Assembly: GCA_902801845.1 (NCBI GenBank)
Contig: CADCJW010000009.1
Span: forward strand, 48,707-112,706
Length of the DNA: 64,000 nucleotides
Source of the DNA: an uncultured Eubacteriales bacterium
GTDB taxonomy: Bacteria > Bacillota > Clostridia > Christensenellales > CAG-138
Direction: 5' to 3'
Under the pieces are notes generated by a model that saw only the letters and a list, made by a program, of their open reading frames with translations, had not been told where the DNA came from and ran no database searches. Shown here in pieces: positions 8,618 through 16,904 of this stretch. How positions within the stretch are numbered: the stretch's first letter is position 1; the number at the start of each line of letters is the position of its first letter. The position numbers were made by a program, and so were the translations under genes.

Positions 8618-10000
8618 ATGAAGCCCTTTATGGATCAAGATTTTCTGCTGGAAACGCCAACGGCCCGGCACCTCTTTCACGATATGGCGGAAGGGATGCC
8701 TATCATCGACTACCATTGCCACCTGGACCCCCGGGAGATCTGTGAGGACCGGCGATTCGAGAACATCACCCGACTCTGGCTGGGGGGCGACCACTACAAG
8801 TGGCGGCTCATGCGCAGCTTCGGCGTGGAGGAACGGTTCATCACCGGCCACGCCTCCGACCGGGAGAAGTTTCAGAAGTGGGCCGAGACCTTATCCCTGG
8901 CCATCGGGAACCCCCTGTATCACTGGAGCCATATGGAGCTGCGCCGGTACTTCGGCTATGAGGGTATCCTCAACGGCGACACCGCCGAGGAGGTGTGGAC
9001 CCTGTGCAACGAGAAGCTCCGGCAGCCGGAGTTCTCTGCCCGGAACTTGATCCTCCGCTCCCGTGTGCAGGTGATCTGCACCACGGACGACCCGGCGGAC
9101 AGCCTCAAGTGGCACCAAAGGATCAAAGCCGACGGCTTTCCCGTGCAGGTGCTGCCCAGCTTCCGGCCCGACAAGGCCCTGGGCCTGGAGAAGCCGGATT
9201 ATCTCGATTATCTCCAAAAGCTGGGTGGACCCAGGAGCTACGGGGAGCTGGCGAAGGTGCTCCAGGAGCGGCTGGCGTTTTTCGTATCGTTGGGCTGCCG
9301 GGTCAGCGACCACGGGCTGGAGTCCGTGCCCTTCGCACCGGCCTCCGAGGCGAAGCTGGAGGCCATCTACAAAAAACGGCTGACGGGCGAGATACCCACG
9401 GCCCATGAGATCCAGCAGTTCAAGACGGGGCTGCTGCTCCTGCTGGGCCGGTGCTATGCGAGGTACGGCATGGTCATGCAGCTCCATTTCGGCGTCATCC
9501 GGGACAACAACCGCCGCCTCTATGGGCTCCTGGGCCCTGACGCGGGGGCGGACAGCATCGGCGACCCCTCGCCGCTGAAGGAGCTGGCGGGCTTTTTGAG
9601 CGCCCTTGACGAGACAGGGGAGCTGCCCCGAACCATCCTCTACTCCCTGAACCCCGCCGAGAACGCGGCCATCGACGCCCTCATGGGCTGCTTCCAGGGC
9701 CCGGAAGCCCGGGGGAAGCTCCAGCACGGCAGCGCCTGGTGGTTCAACGACCACGAGAAGGGGATGCTGGATCAGATGACCACCCTGGCCGCGGAGGGGC
9801 ATTTGGCCACCTTCGTGGGCATGCTCACCGACTCCCGCAGCTTCCTCTCCTACGCTCGCCACGAGTATTTTAGGCGGCTCCTCTGCAACCTCGTCGGCGG
9901 CTGGGTGGAGACGGGCCGATTCCCCAACGACGAGAAAGCGCTCCGGACCATCGTGGAGGGGGTATGTTATAGGAATGCAGAAGCGTATTTTGGGTTCTAA
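8618..10000 (+). CDS. uxaC: Glucuronate isomerase (uronate isomerase)
   Basis: 460 residues, typical for UxaC, a divergent amidohydrolase-superfamily aldose-ketose isomerase that converts D-glucuronate to D-fructuronate (and galacturonate to tagaturonate). 'FMDQDFLLETPTARHLFHD' at the start and 'PIIDYHCHLDPREI' (about residues 28-41, with the HxH metal ligands) are diagnostic. Later conserved blocks are 'ICTTDDPADSLKWH', 'MQLHFGVIRDNNRR' and 'MLTDSRSFLSYARHEYFRR'. It is the last gene of the operon and is followed directly by the dispersed repeat that should terminate transcription. No uronate transporter lies in the operon. Confidence 0.95.
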   Translation: MKPFMDQDFLLETPTARHLFHDMAEGMPIIDYHCHLDPREICEDRRFENITRLWLGGDHYKWRLMRSFGVEERFITGHASDREKFQKWAETLSLAIGNPLYHWSHMELRRYFGYEGILNGDTAEEVWTLCNEKLRQPEFSARNLILRSRVQVICTTDDPADSLKWHQRIKADGFPVQVLPSFRPDKALGLEKPDYLDYLQKLGGPRSYGELAKVLQERLAFFVSLGCRVSDHGLESVPFAPASEAKLEAIYKKRLTGEIPTAHEIQQFKTGLLLLLGRCYARYGMVMQLHFGVIRDNNRRLYGLLGPDAGADSIGDPSPLKELAGFLSALDETGELPRTILYSLNPAENAAIDALMGCFQGPEARGKLQHGSAWWFNDHEKGMLDQMTTLAAEGHLATFVGMLTDSRSFLSYARHEYFRRLLCNLVGGWVETGRFPNDEKALRTIVEGVCYRNAEAYFGF

Positions 10001-10008
10001 CAATTCTC

Positions 10009-10148
10009 TTTTGCCGCTTTTTCTTTTCGGTGAAAAGAAAAAGCGGCGCAAAAAGAAAAGCTCATGAAAAAAAAAGGGAAGCACTGCGTAAGCAATACTC
10101 CCCATATAAAGTTCTTTGGGACCACCTTTCTTTCAAGAAAGGTGGTCC
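10009..10148. repeat. Copy 2 of the dispersed three-hairpin repeat, serving as bidirectional terminator
   Basis: Reverse-complement match to 3029-3172. It contains a perfect 16-bp stem GCCGCTTTTTCTTTTC/GAAAAGAAAAAGCGGC (10013-10047, loop GGT) and a perfect 14-bp stem GGACCACCTTTCTT/AAGAAAGGTGGTCC (10119-10148, loop TC), with the GGGGAGTATTGCTTACG core (minus strand) between them. It fills the gap between the convergent uxaC and nitroreductase genes, so it can stop transcription from both sides. The stems are more perfect than in copy 1, as if this copy were younger. Confidence 0.85.
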
Positions 10149-10156
10149 GCTTTCAT

Positions 10157-10972
10157 TCATTCCTTATAAAAAACAGACGCGATATACTCCATGCCCTCCG
10201 GGACCGGGATCCTCGGGTCCTCCACCGCCACCGCACTTTCGCGGCCCATGGCCTTGGCGCCCAGGACGAAGTGGCAGAGGGCGATGCCCATGTCGATCTT
10301 CTGCAAGTCCCCCACGACCTCGCTGACGTACCCCTTGTCGTGCTTGAGATAGAAATGGAACCGCCCCTCCCGGAGCACCAGCCGCCAGGGCTGCTTGTTC
10401 ACCGCCGACGGCGCCCAGCGGACCAGCTCCAGCACCTCGCCCCAGGGCTCCAGCGCCTTGCCGGCCAGGGGCGTAGAAAAGTCCCCGTCGAAGAACAGCC
10501 GCTCCCCGGGCAGCCGTCCGTCCGCGCCCACGCCCCGGCGCATGATCGTCTCCCGAAGGGACCGCTTGCCTGCCGCATACCCCAGGGGGCTCACGCAGGG
10601 CATCCGCTCCCCCGCCTCCAGGCCTGCGGCCTTCTCGAACAGCTCCCGCTTCATGGTCCCGCCGATCCACACGGAGCCCAGCCCCAGGGACCAGGCAAAG
10701 AGCAGCAGCTCCTCCATGGCGAACCCGAAGGCCACGTCCCCATAGGGGACCTTGTCCACCTTCCCCGCCACGTATAGAGGCTCCCCGGTCAGCACGGGGC
10801 TGGAGAGCCCCTTCTCCTTGGCGTCCAAAAAGACGAACCGCACCGGGATGCCGAAGGGGTTTTGTATCCGGTCGGCGAATCCCTTCACCTTCTCCAGGGT
10901 CTCCGCCTCGATGGGCCGCCCGTCGTAGCTCCGCACGCTCTTGCGTGCCAGCATGGTTTCGGCTGTGATCAT
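10157..10972 (-). CDS. TM1586-type nitroreductase family FMN-dependent oxidoreductase
   Basis: 271 residues in two tandem nitroreductase half-domains, as in the TM1586_NiRdase family. The first half begins 'ARKSVRSYDGRPI' (about residues 9-21, flavin phosphate contact) and contains 'YGDVAFGFAMEELLLFAWSL' and 'GLGSVWIGGTMKRE'. The second has 'ELVRWAPSAVNKQPWRLVL' (about 183-201), the usual flavin-binding APSAxNxQPW motif. It would catalyse NAD(P)H-dependent reduction; the physiological substrate is unknown. No signal peptide. Monocistronic, with its own consensus promoter, and convergent with uxaC. Confidence 0.9.
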   Translation of the reverse strand: MITAETMLARKSVRSYDGRPIEAETLEKVKGFADRIQNPFGIPVRFVFLDAKEKGLSSPVLTGEPLYVAGKVDKVPYGDVAFGFAMEELLLFAWSLGLGSVWIGGTMKRELFEKAAGLEAGERMPCVSPLGYAAGKRSLRETIMRRGVGADGRLPGERLFFDGDFSTPLAGKALEPWGEVLELVRWAPSAVNKQPWRLVLREGRFHFYLKHDKGYVSEVVGDLQKIDMGIALCHFVLGAKAMGRESAVAVEDPRIPVPEGMEYIASVFYKE

Positions 10973-11004
10973 TCCTATTTCCTCCTGCCTGGATCCTTGT
11001 CCTT

Positions 11005-11032
11005 ATTATGCCAGCCCCATCCATCTTGTCAA
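11005..11032 (-). promoter_or_regulatory. Sigma-A promoter for the nitroreductase
   Basis: Minus strand: TTGACA (11032-11027), 16-base spacer, CATAAT (11010-11005). The -35 overlaps the end of the upstream operon's terminator T-run. Confidence 0.75.
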
Positions 11033-11062
11033 GAAAAAAACGCCCGGCACGTTGGCCAGGCG
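11033..11062 (-). terminator. Intrinsic terminator of the DUF3798 ABC operon
   Basis: Minus strand: CGCCTGGC, loop, GCCGGGCG (one G-T pair), then at least seven T. It lies 16 bases after the stop of the last gene of the ABC operon. Confidence 0.85.
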
Positions 11063-11078
11063 CTCTCGTTTGTTTGGG

Positions 11079-11564
11079 TTAGCCCTCCGGGGGCGCGTCC
11101 ATATCGCTGCTGAAGCCGAACTCGTCGGTGTTGATCTCCTCCTCGGGGGCGGTCTCCGTCTCCGCGGTGGAAACGAACTCCGTGAGATACGCATCCTCCG
11201 GCAGCCCGCTCAGGTACCCGGGCAGGTTGATGATGATGCCGTCCATGGAATAGGGGAGCTTGAGCTCGATCTCCTGGGTCTCCTCGGCCCCCTTCTTTTC
11301 CTTGGTGATGACCAGCGTCAGCTTGCAGGTCTGGCCGATGTTGGTGGCCATGCCGCGCTCCCGTTTGTTGAGCTTGGCCACCTTTTCGCCGTTCTTCAGG
11401 ATCTCGATCTTGTACAGGGCCGAATAGGTCTGGCCCTCATACTCCAGGGTCTTGTTGTCCAGATACACGGTGTGCCCCCGGCCCACGATGAACATGAGCC
11501 CGGCGATGAGCACCAGCAGCAGCACCGCGCCTACGCGAAAGAGAAGTTTACGCGTCTTGTTCAT
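11079..11564 (-). CDS. Small membrane-anchored protein at the end of the ABC operon (DUF6672-like)
   Basis: 161 residues: 'KLLFRVGAVLLLVLIAGLMF' (about 6-25) is one N-terminal membrane helix, followed by an extracytoplasmic beta-rich domain (about 30-125) and an acidic tail 'AETETAPEEEINTDEFGF'. Its ATG overlaps the stop of the upstream permease by 4 bases, so it is translationally coupled and probably part of the transport system. I recall uncharacterised DUF6672-type proteins in this genomic position, but that assignment needs a profile search. The role is unknown; an accessory or ligand-capture subunit is a guess. Confidence 0.7.
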   Translation of the reverse strand: MNKTRKLLFRVGAVLLLVLIAGLMFIVGRGHTVYLDNKTLEYEGQTYSALYKIEILKNGEKVAKLNKRERGMATNIGQTCKLTLVITKEKKGAEETQEIELKLPYSMDGIIINLPGYLSGLPEDAYLTEFVSTAETETAPEEEINTDEFGFSSDMDAPPEG

Positions 11565-12679
11565 TTGGCTGCCTCCTCCATCTGCTCCTGCTGGAGCTGC
11601 AATCCCATTTGACTCTTCTGCCGGCGCTTCTTGGTCTCATACATGATGAGCGAGAGGGTGATGACGCCATAGGAGACGAAGACGCGGAAGTATTCGCCGA
11701 TCATGGAGTCGCCGGTGATCTGGGCGCCGGCCTTGGGCGCCACGATGAACATGGTGTGGAAGAGGATGACCCCCAGGAACACGTTCCCGATGGACGCCTT
11801 ATCCACCGACGCGCCGCCCACCAGCAGCGCGGCGATGCAGAACATGCCGATCTGGGAGTGGGAGCTGTAGGTGGCGATGTTGCCCATGTTCTGCAGGTAG
11901 ATCACCATGCCGAACCCGGCCAGCACCGTGGAGATGATGATGGAGATGATCCTGGTCCGCTCCACGTTGATGCCCGCGTCCCGCGCCACGTTCATATCCT
12001 GGCCCACGGCCCGCATATCCTGGCCCAGCTTGGTCTTGCGGAACCAGACGATGAACAGGCACAGGACCCCGATGATGAGGAAGGTCAGCACCGGGATCTT
12101 CACGCCGCCCACGCGGACGGCCAGCAGGTTATCCAGGCACTGCCGCATGTTCAGCAGCGACACCGTGTTCCGGATGCCGTAGCCCCGGGGCAGCTTCACG
12201 GAGAAGTGCTTGATGGGGATGATAGCGCCCATCATGTACAGCACGATCAGCTGATAGATGCCATTCATGAAGAAGCTGATGATGTAGCTGGTGATCATCT
12301 CCCGGCCCTTGGCCATGTTCAGGATCTTGCCGCAGAAGGCGCCCAAAAGGACCGAGATGGGGATCGAGAGGATCATGGCCAACACCACGCCGGGGATGCC
12401 CCAGATCTGCCAGTCGGACACGAAGATCAGTGCGATCTCGCCGGCCATGGCGCCCAGCGTCATGCCGAAGTTCAAGCCCATGCCGGACATGATGGGGATG
12501 AGCAGGGCCAGGATCAGGAAGATGTTCCGCCCCATACGGGTGATGATCTCATTGAGCAGATAGCTGAAGGAGAATCCGGAGAGGGGGATACAGAACACGC
12601 AGATCAGCACAAACATGATGGGGACGGTGTTGTCCCGCACGAAGGTGAGTAATTTCGTGCCAAAGCTCTTGTTTTTCAT
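11561..12679 (-). CDS. ABC transporter permease 2 (BMP/ribose-type inner membrane subunit)
   Basis: 372 residues with about ten hydrophobic segments, and the 'GMGLNFGMTLGAMAGEIALIF' and 'VGQDMNVARDAGINVERTRIISIIISTVLAGFGMVIYL' regions typical of branched-chain/ribose-type (BPD_transp_2) permeases. 'LVGGASVDKASIGNVFLGVILF' (about 286-307) is a conserved late helix. It pairs with the paralogous permease upstream, with which it overlaps by 4 bases. The last two dozen residues (about 348-372) are charged and Gln-rich and probably cytoplasmic. It forms the membrane channel with the 12676-13755 product, driven by the 13766-15355 ATPase. Substrate unknown. Confidence 0.88.
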   Translation of the reverse strand: MKNKSFGTKLLTFVRDNTVPIMFVLICVFCIPLSGFSFSYLLNEIITRMGRNIFLILALLIPIMSGMGLNFGMTLGAMAGEIALIFVSDWQIWGIPGVVLAMILSIPISVLLGAFCGKILNMAKGREMITSYIISFFMNGIYQLIVLYMMGAIIPIKHFSVKLPRGYGIRNTVSLLNMRQCLDNLLAVRVGGVKIPVLTFLIIGVLCLFIVWFRKTKLGQDMRAVGQDMNVARDAGINVERTRIISIIISTVLAGFGMVIYLQNMGNIATYSSHSQIGMFCIAALLVGGASVDKASIGNVFLGVILFHTMFIVAPKAGAQITGDSMIGEYFRVFVSYGVITLSLIMYETKKRRQKSQMGLQLQQEQMEEAAK

Positions 12680-13755
12680 TTGCTCGCCTCCGTTTTTCTG
12701 GTCAGCGCGTAGAGGATCATGCCCTGGGAGGCAACGACGCGGATGACCTCGCTCATATCCATATGAATCATGTTGTTCATGACCGTGGGGGTCATGGTGA
12801 CGATGCCCTGGAACAGGAAGGTGCCGATGATCACGTTGGCGATGGACGCCTTGTTCACGGACGCGCCGCCGATCAGGATAGCGGACACGGCTGGCAGCGC
12901 CATGTAGAAGGGCGCCATGTACAGCTGGATGAAGCCGAATCCCTGTTCATACACCAGGATGCCGATGGCCGCGAGCCAGGTGGAAATCACCACGGACAAA
13001 AGCCGCATCTTATCCACGTTCACGCCGGCGGCCCTGGCGAAGGTGGGGTTGGAGCCCACGGCGGTCATGGCCGTGCCGGTCTTGGTGTGGAGGAACGCCC
13101 ACATGGCAAAGGCCAGCAGCGCGAAGAACAGCAGCGTCCCGGTGGGGATGGAAAGGGTGCCGATGTTGATCTGGAGGAAGTTGGCCAGGACCTTGTCGTA
13201 GAACCCCTCCAGGGAGATGGTGGTACGCAAGCCCTTGCCCGCGAAGCCCCAGACCATGGTCGGGCTATGGTAGGGCAGCAGCAGCCACAGCATGCACATG
13301 AAGGACACGGAGGAGAACCCCACGTAGGTGGCGATCATCATCTCGCCCCCCTTGATCTTGTTGAGGAGCCATCCGTAGCCCGCGCCCAGGATGATGGCGA
13401 TGGGCGTGGCGATGAGGATGGCCATCAAAAAGCTCATGCCCCCCGTGAACCCGAACTCAATGGAGAGGGTGGCGCCCAAAAGGCCCGAGATGATGCCCAG
13501 GGGCAAACCGAAGTTCAACCCGCAGCCCGAGTGGATCATGGGCACCATGGCGAGGACCATGATGGCATTCCAGCTGAAGCGGTTGATGGTGTTGCTGATC
13601 TGCATCCAGAAGCCGGCGCCCACGAAGGGAGCGGCGATGTACAGCATCAGCAGGAAGGCCGCGATGATCAGCCGGGGCAGGCCGAAACTGTTGACGAAGC
13701 CGCGGAGCCGCTCACGCAGCGTAGGATTGGTGGAAGTATATAATGGTTCGTTCAT
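12676..13755 (-). CDS. ABC transporter permease 1 (BMP/ribose-type inner membrane subunit)
   Basis: 359 residues, paralogous to the following gene: 'SGCGLNFGLPLGIISGLLGATL' and 'AVGSNPTFARAAGVNVDKMRLLSVVISTWLAAIGILVYE' align with its counterpart, and 'LIGGASVNKASIANVIIGTFLF' (about 292-313) repeats the late conserved helix. About ten membrane segments. It lies 10 bases downstream of the ATPase and overlaps the next permease by 4 bases, so stoichiometric production is expected. As with its partner, the sugar- or nucleoside-type fold does not reveal the ligand. Confidence 0.88.
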   Translation of the reverse strand: MNEPLYTSTNPTLRERLRGFVNSFGLPRLIIAAFLLMLYIAAPFVGAGFWMQISNTINRFSWNAIMVLAMVPMIHSGCGLNFGLPLGIISGLLGATLSIEFGFTGGMSFLMAILIATPIAIILGAGYGWLLNKIKGGEMMIATYVGFSSVSFMCMLWLLLPYHSPTMVWGFAGKGLRTTISLEGFYDKVLANFLQINIGTLSIPTGTLLFFALLAFAMWAFLHTKTGTAMTAVGSNPTFARAAGVNVDKMRLLSVVISTWLAAIGILVYEQGFGFIQLYMAPFYMALPAVSAILIGGASVNKASIANVIIGTFLFQGIVTMTPTVMNNMIHMDMSEVIRVVASQGMILYALTRKTEASK

Positions 13756-13765
13756 GCTGTCCTCC

Positions 13766-15355
13766 TCACTTCACCATGCTGACCATCAGCATGCCAAAGT
13801 CCTCTGACGGATTGGTCGCGGGAAGGATCCCGGCGATCTTGCCGCCGGAGACGATGGCGATGCGGTCACAGACCTGCCGAAGCTCCTCCAGCTCGGAGGA
13901 GATCATGACCACGGTGACGCCGCTCTCGCGATTGAAGCGGCGCAGCGCCTCCAGCACCAGGGCCTTGGCGCCCACGTCGATGCCGCGGGTGGGCTCGGAG
14001 ACGAAGAGGAACTTCGGCTCCAGGGCGAAGGCCTTGGCCAGGCAGATCTTCTGCTGGTTGCCGCCGGAGAGCTCCTTCGCCTTCTGCTTGGAACCGGTGC
14101 ACTTGATGGCCAACTCGTCGATATACCGCTCGGTGACCTCACGGATCGCTTTCTCATCCCGCCACTTGATCAGGCCGCCGAGATAATTCTTCAGGAACTT
14201 GTTCTGGACCTGCATGGCCGGGAAGGCCACGTTCCATTCCAGCGTCTCGTCCAGCAACAGACCTACGCCGCGCCGATCCTCCGATACAAAGGCCAGGGAG
14301 GCGTCCAGACACTTGCGGGGGCTGTTGAGGGGGATCTGTTTCCCGTCCAGCTCCACGGTACCGCCCGCCTCATAGAGGCCCATGATCCCGTTGGGGATGC
14401 CCAGCTTGCCCTGACCGGCCAAGCCGCCGATGCCCAGGATCTCGCCTTCCTTCACGTCCAAACTCACGTCGCGAACGATCTCGCCGGGCATGTCGACCCA
14501 CAGCCGACGGATGGACATGATGGTCTTGGCATCCTTTTCGTCCCGGACCTCCACGCTGGCGGCGGTGTCCACGTTCCGACCCACCATCCACTTGGAGATC
14601 TCGTTGACGTTGGTCTCTTTCGCTGGGACATCCTTGACGACGAAGCCGTCGCGCATGACGACCACCTTGTCGCAAACGGACAGGATCTCCTGGAGGCGGT
14701 GGGTGATAAAGATCACGGCGATGCCGTTTTTCGACATGGCGCGAATGGAGTCGAGGAGCGCCTCCGCCTCCTTCTCGGTCAAAACGGCGGTGGGCTCGTC
14801 CAGGATCAGGAGCTTGAGCTGATCCTTGCTGAGCTCACGGGCGATCTCTGTAAACTGCTTGTGGCCCACGGGCATTTCGTTGATGACCATGTTCTTGTCC
14901 ACGTGAAAGCCCATCTTCTCGATGGAGGTCTCCGCCCGGCCGGTCATCTGGTTATAATCCAGGGTGTCCAGCCTGTCTCCGAAGACCTCGGAGATGACGT
15001 TCCGCTTTTTCGGCTCCCGGTTCAGCAGGATGTTCTCCGTGGCCGTGAAGCCGGGGATCAGGGAGAACTCCTGATGGACCATGCCGATGCCCGCGGCCAG
15101 GGCGTCGAAGGGCGTCTCGAAGGCGACTTTCTGCCCGTTGAGCAGGATGTCTCCCTCGTAGCCGCCGGTCTCCCGGATCACGTTCATCCCGAAAAGGATC
15201 TTCATCAGCGTGCTCTTGCCGGCGCCGTTCTCGCCGCAAAGGCCCAACACCTCGCCCTCACCCAGGGTGATGTTGATGTCGGTCAGGACCTGATTGCCGA
15301 AGAAGTCCTTTTTGATGTTGCGCATTTCCAATAGGGGCGTGTTCGTTTTTTCCAT
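13766..15355 (-). CDS. ABC transporter ATP-binding protein with two fused nucleotide-binding domains
   Basis: 529 residues. Domain 1 has Walker A 'GLCGENGAGKSTLMK' (about residues 36-50), a signature region 'PVGHKQFTEIARELSKDQ' and Walker B 'LLILDEPTAVLTEKE' (about 164-178). Domain 2 lacks a canonical Walker A ('GIGGLAGQGKLGIPNGIMG', about 295-313), as is normal for the RbsA/MglA family, but has signature 'ELSGGNQQKICLAKAFALEP' (about 434-453) and 'FLFVSEPTRGIDVGAK' as Walker B. One catalytically strong and one weak site is typical of sugar and nucleoside importers. It energises the two downstream permeases. A hairpin separates it from the substrate-binding-protein gene. Confidence 0.93.
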   Translation of the reverse strand: MEKTNTPLLEMRNIKKDFFGNQVLTDINITLGEGEVLGLCGENGAGKSTLMKILFGMNVIRETGGYEGDILLNGQKVAFETPFDALAAGIGMVHQEFSLIPGFTATENILLNREPKKRNVISEVFGDRLDTLDYNQMTGRAETSIEKMGFHVDKNMVINEMPVGHKQFTEIARELSKDQLKLLILDEPTAVLTEKEAEALLDSIRAMSKNGIAVIFITHRLQEILSVCDKVVVMRDGFVVKDVPAKETNVNEISKWMVGRNVDTAASVEVRDEKDAKTIMSIRRLWVDMPGEIVRDVSLDVKEGEILGIGGLAGQGKLGIPNGIMGLYEAGGTVELDGKQIPLNSPRKCLDASLAFVSEDRRGVGLLLDETLEWNVAFPAMQVQNKFLKNYLGGLIKWRDEKAIREVTERYIDELAIKCTGSKQKAKELSGGNQQKICLAKAFALEPKFLFVSEPTRGIDVGAKALVLEALRRFNRESGVTVVMISSELEELRQVCDRIAIVSGGKIAGILPATNPSEDFGMLMVSMVK

Positions 15356-15375
15356 ATCTTTTACAGGCCCTCTTT

Positions 15376-15408
15376 CTTAAAAATAGGGGGAGGATTGGGC
15401 CCTCCCCC
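15376..15408 (-). terminator. Intercistronic attenuator hairpin after the DUF3798 gene
   Basis: Minus strand: GGGGGAGG, 7-base loop, CCTCCCCC, then TATTTTT. It is a full intrinsic-terminator structure inside the operon and would let most transcripts end after the binding-protein gene, giving excess binding protein over membrane subunits. Confidence 0.8.
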
Positions 15409-15431
15409 CTCTGAATCCGTTGTGGTTTAGC

Positions 15432-16625
15432 TTATTTGATGGTGAAGTACTTCTCAGGCACTTCGATCTCGGTGGCGCCCATGTAGTGGCCGGGATTGCC
15501 CATGATGTAGGTATCCTGGTATACGAGGAAGGTGTTGTCAGCCTTGACGCCGTTCTCCGCGTTGGTGTAGTTGGAGCCGTTCCAGGCAGCACCGGGAGAG
15601 AAGACCTCGTAGGCCTTGGCGATGTCGTCCATGTCGAGGAGCTCACTCTCGCCCTTGATGACGTTCATGGCATGCTGGGCAAGACCGGCGGACACGGTGT
15701 AGCCGTAGGAGTAGGCCCAGGTGCCGAACCGGCCGGCGCCGCCCTTCTCACAGACAGCCTGCTCGACCTTGGCCAGGATCTTGGCATAGTCGCCAGCCTC
15801 AGCGGTCAGGTCGATGCCCAGAGCGCCGGGGTAACCCATGGTGGGAGAGGGCAGGTCAGCCTCCACGAAGCAGCCGCCGTAGGCGAGGAGCTGCTTCAAA
15901 AGGGGCTCGGTGTGGGCGTCGTTGGTGCAGAAGTAGGCGGCGTTCTTGCCGTACTGCTCGACCCACTGGGGCACATGCTCGAGAATATAGGCCTGGGCAC
16001 CGGCCACGCCAACGTCCGTGGTGGGATCGGGCGCGGTCTCCAGGACGAAGGTCATGCCAAACTCTTCGCAGGCAGCCTTCATGATGGCCACACGACGGCT
16101 CATGGTCTCATAGGACATATGACGGGGGAAGGAGATGTGGACGAAGGTATCGCAGCCCATCTCATGGGCGGTCCGAATCATCAGGTAGCCACGGGCGACG
16201 AAGTCGTTGTTGCAGACCAGGTCGGCGGCGCTGCCGATCTCAGGCAGATCCTCGTGGGACTCACCGGCGATGCAGATGATGTCGGGGCGACGCTCCTTGA
16301 TCTGACGGAAGGCTTCGGTGGTGCCGGGCACGGCCTGGTTGACGATGATGGCCTTCATCAGAGGATCGTCGGACATGTTGACGATGGTCTGGATGGTGGT
16401 CTCCAGCTCCTCGGTGAAGTTGTCGGGATAGATGGCCAGCTTGACCATATCCTCGCCGTACATAGCCTGGAAGGCCTCGGCGCCGCGGCGGTCGTCCTCA
16501 CTCTGGGAGACGGAGCCGGTGATGATGCCGATATGGAACTCGTCATCGGCGGAAGCGGGCCTTGCAACGGCGACCAGCGCGAACACCATGGTCAGCGCAA
16601 GCAGCAGGGACAATGCTTTCTTCAT
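15432..16625 (-). CDS. DUF3798 domain extracellular substrate-binding protein
   Basis: 397 residues. The N-terminal signal is 'KKALSLLLALTMVFALVA' followed by 'RPASA|DD', a signal peptidase I site with no lipobox cysteine, which is unusual for a Gram-positive binding protein. The mature part has the two-lobe periplasmic-binding fold of DUF3798: 'FHIGIITGSVSQSEDDRRGAE' (about 31-51), 'AIIVNQAVPGTTEAF', 'FVHISFPRHMSYETMSRR' and 'AAYFCTNDAHTEPLL'. It is the first gene of the ABC operon and follows a consensus promoter. The ligand is unknown; the permease type suggests a small polar compound, sugar or nucleoside. Confidence 0.88.
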   Translation of the reverse strand: MKKALSLLLALTMVFALVAVARPASADDEFHIGIITGSVSQSEDDRRGAEAFQAMYGEDMVKLAIYPDNFTEELETTIQTIVNMSDDPLMKAIIVNQAVPGTTEAFRQIKERRPDIICIAGESHEDLPEIGSAADLVCNNDFVARGYLMIRTAHEMGCDTFVHISFPRHMSYETMSRRVAIMKAACEEFGMTFVLETAPDPTTDVGVAGAQAYILEHVPQWVEQYGKNAAYFCTNDAHTEPLLKQLLAYGGCFVEADLPSPTMGYPGALGIDLTAEAGDYAKILAKVEQAVCEKGGAGRFGTWAYSYGYTVSAGLAQHAMNVIKGESELLDMDDIAKAYEVFSPGAAWNGSNYTNAENGVKADNTFLVYQDTYIMGNPGHYMGATEIEVPEKYFTIK

Positions 16626-16712
16626 GTTTTGGATTCCTCCTATACTGTTTTATTCTCGAGCATCCCCGCGTTTTCTTGCTGAATAAAAATGCGAGGTGTC
16701 CTGAACATCTAT

Positions 16713-16741
16713 AGTATAGACGCATGGACGTGCCTTGTCAA
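16713..16741 (-). promoter_or_regulatory. Strong sigma-A promoter of the DUF3798 ABC operon
   Basis: Minus strand TTGACA (16741-16736), 17 bases, TATACT (16718-16713), followed 60-70 bases later by a GGAGG site for the gene starting at 16625. Confidence 0.88.
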
Positions 16742-16845
16742 TGAATTGTTCATACATGGGTACAAAAAACGAATGGATTCATCCCCTTTTCCGGTGGGAT
16801 ACGCTCATGTTTATGCGCCCTTTTCCCGTTTGAAGGGACCGCATT

Positions 16846-16875
16846 GCATAGTTTTTTGCCCTTCGAGGCAGAGTA
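16846..16875 (+). promoter_or_regulatory. Possible sigma-G (forespore) promoter for spoVAD
   Basis: GCATA (16846-16850), 18 bases, then CAGAGTA (16869-16875), an imperfect match to the forespore-type GHATR...CATNNTA pattern. No sigma-A consensus is present upstream of spoVAD. The spoVA genes are sigma-G dependent in Bacillus. Confidence 0.35.
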
Positions 16876-16904
16876 AATCCAAAAGAAACACGGGAGGAAT
16901 GAAC

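Noticed and set aside
16689..16904. An upstream in-frame extension of spoVAD
   Set aside because: The extension lacks homology, contains the divergent operon's promoter and has no ribosome-binding site; the ATG at 16905 has GGAGG at proper distance.
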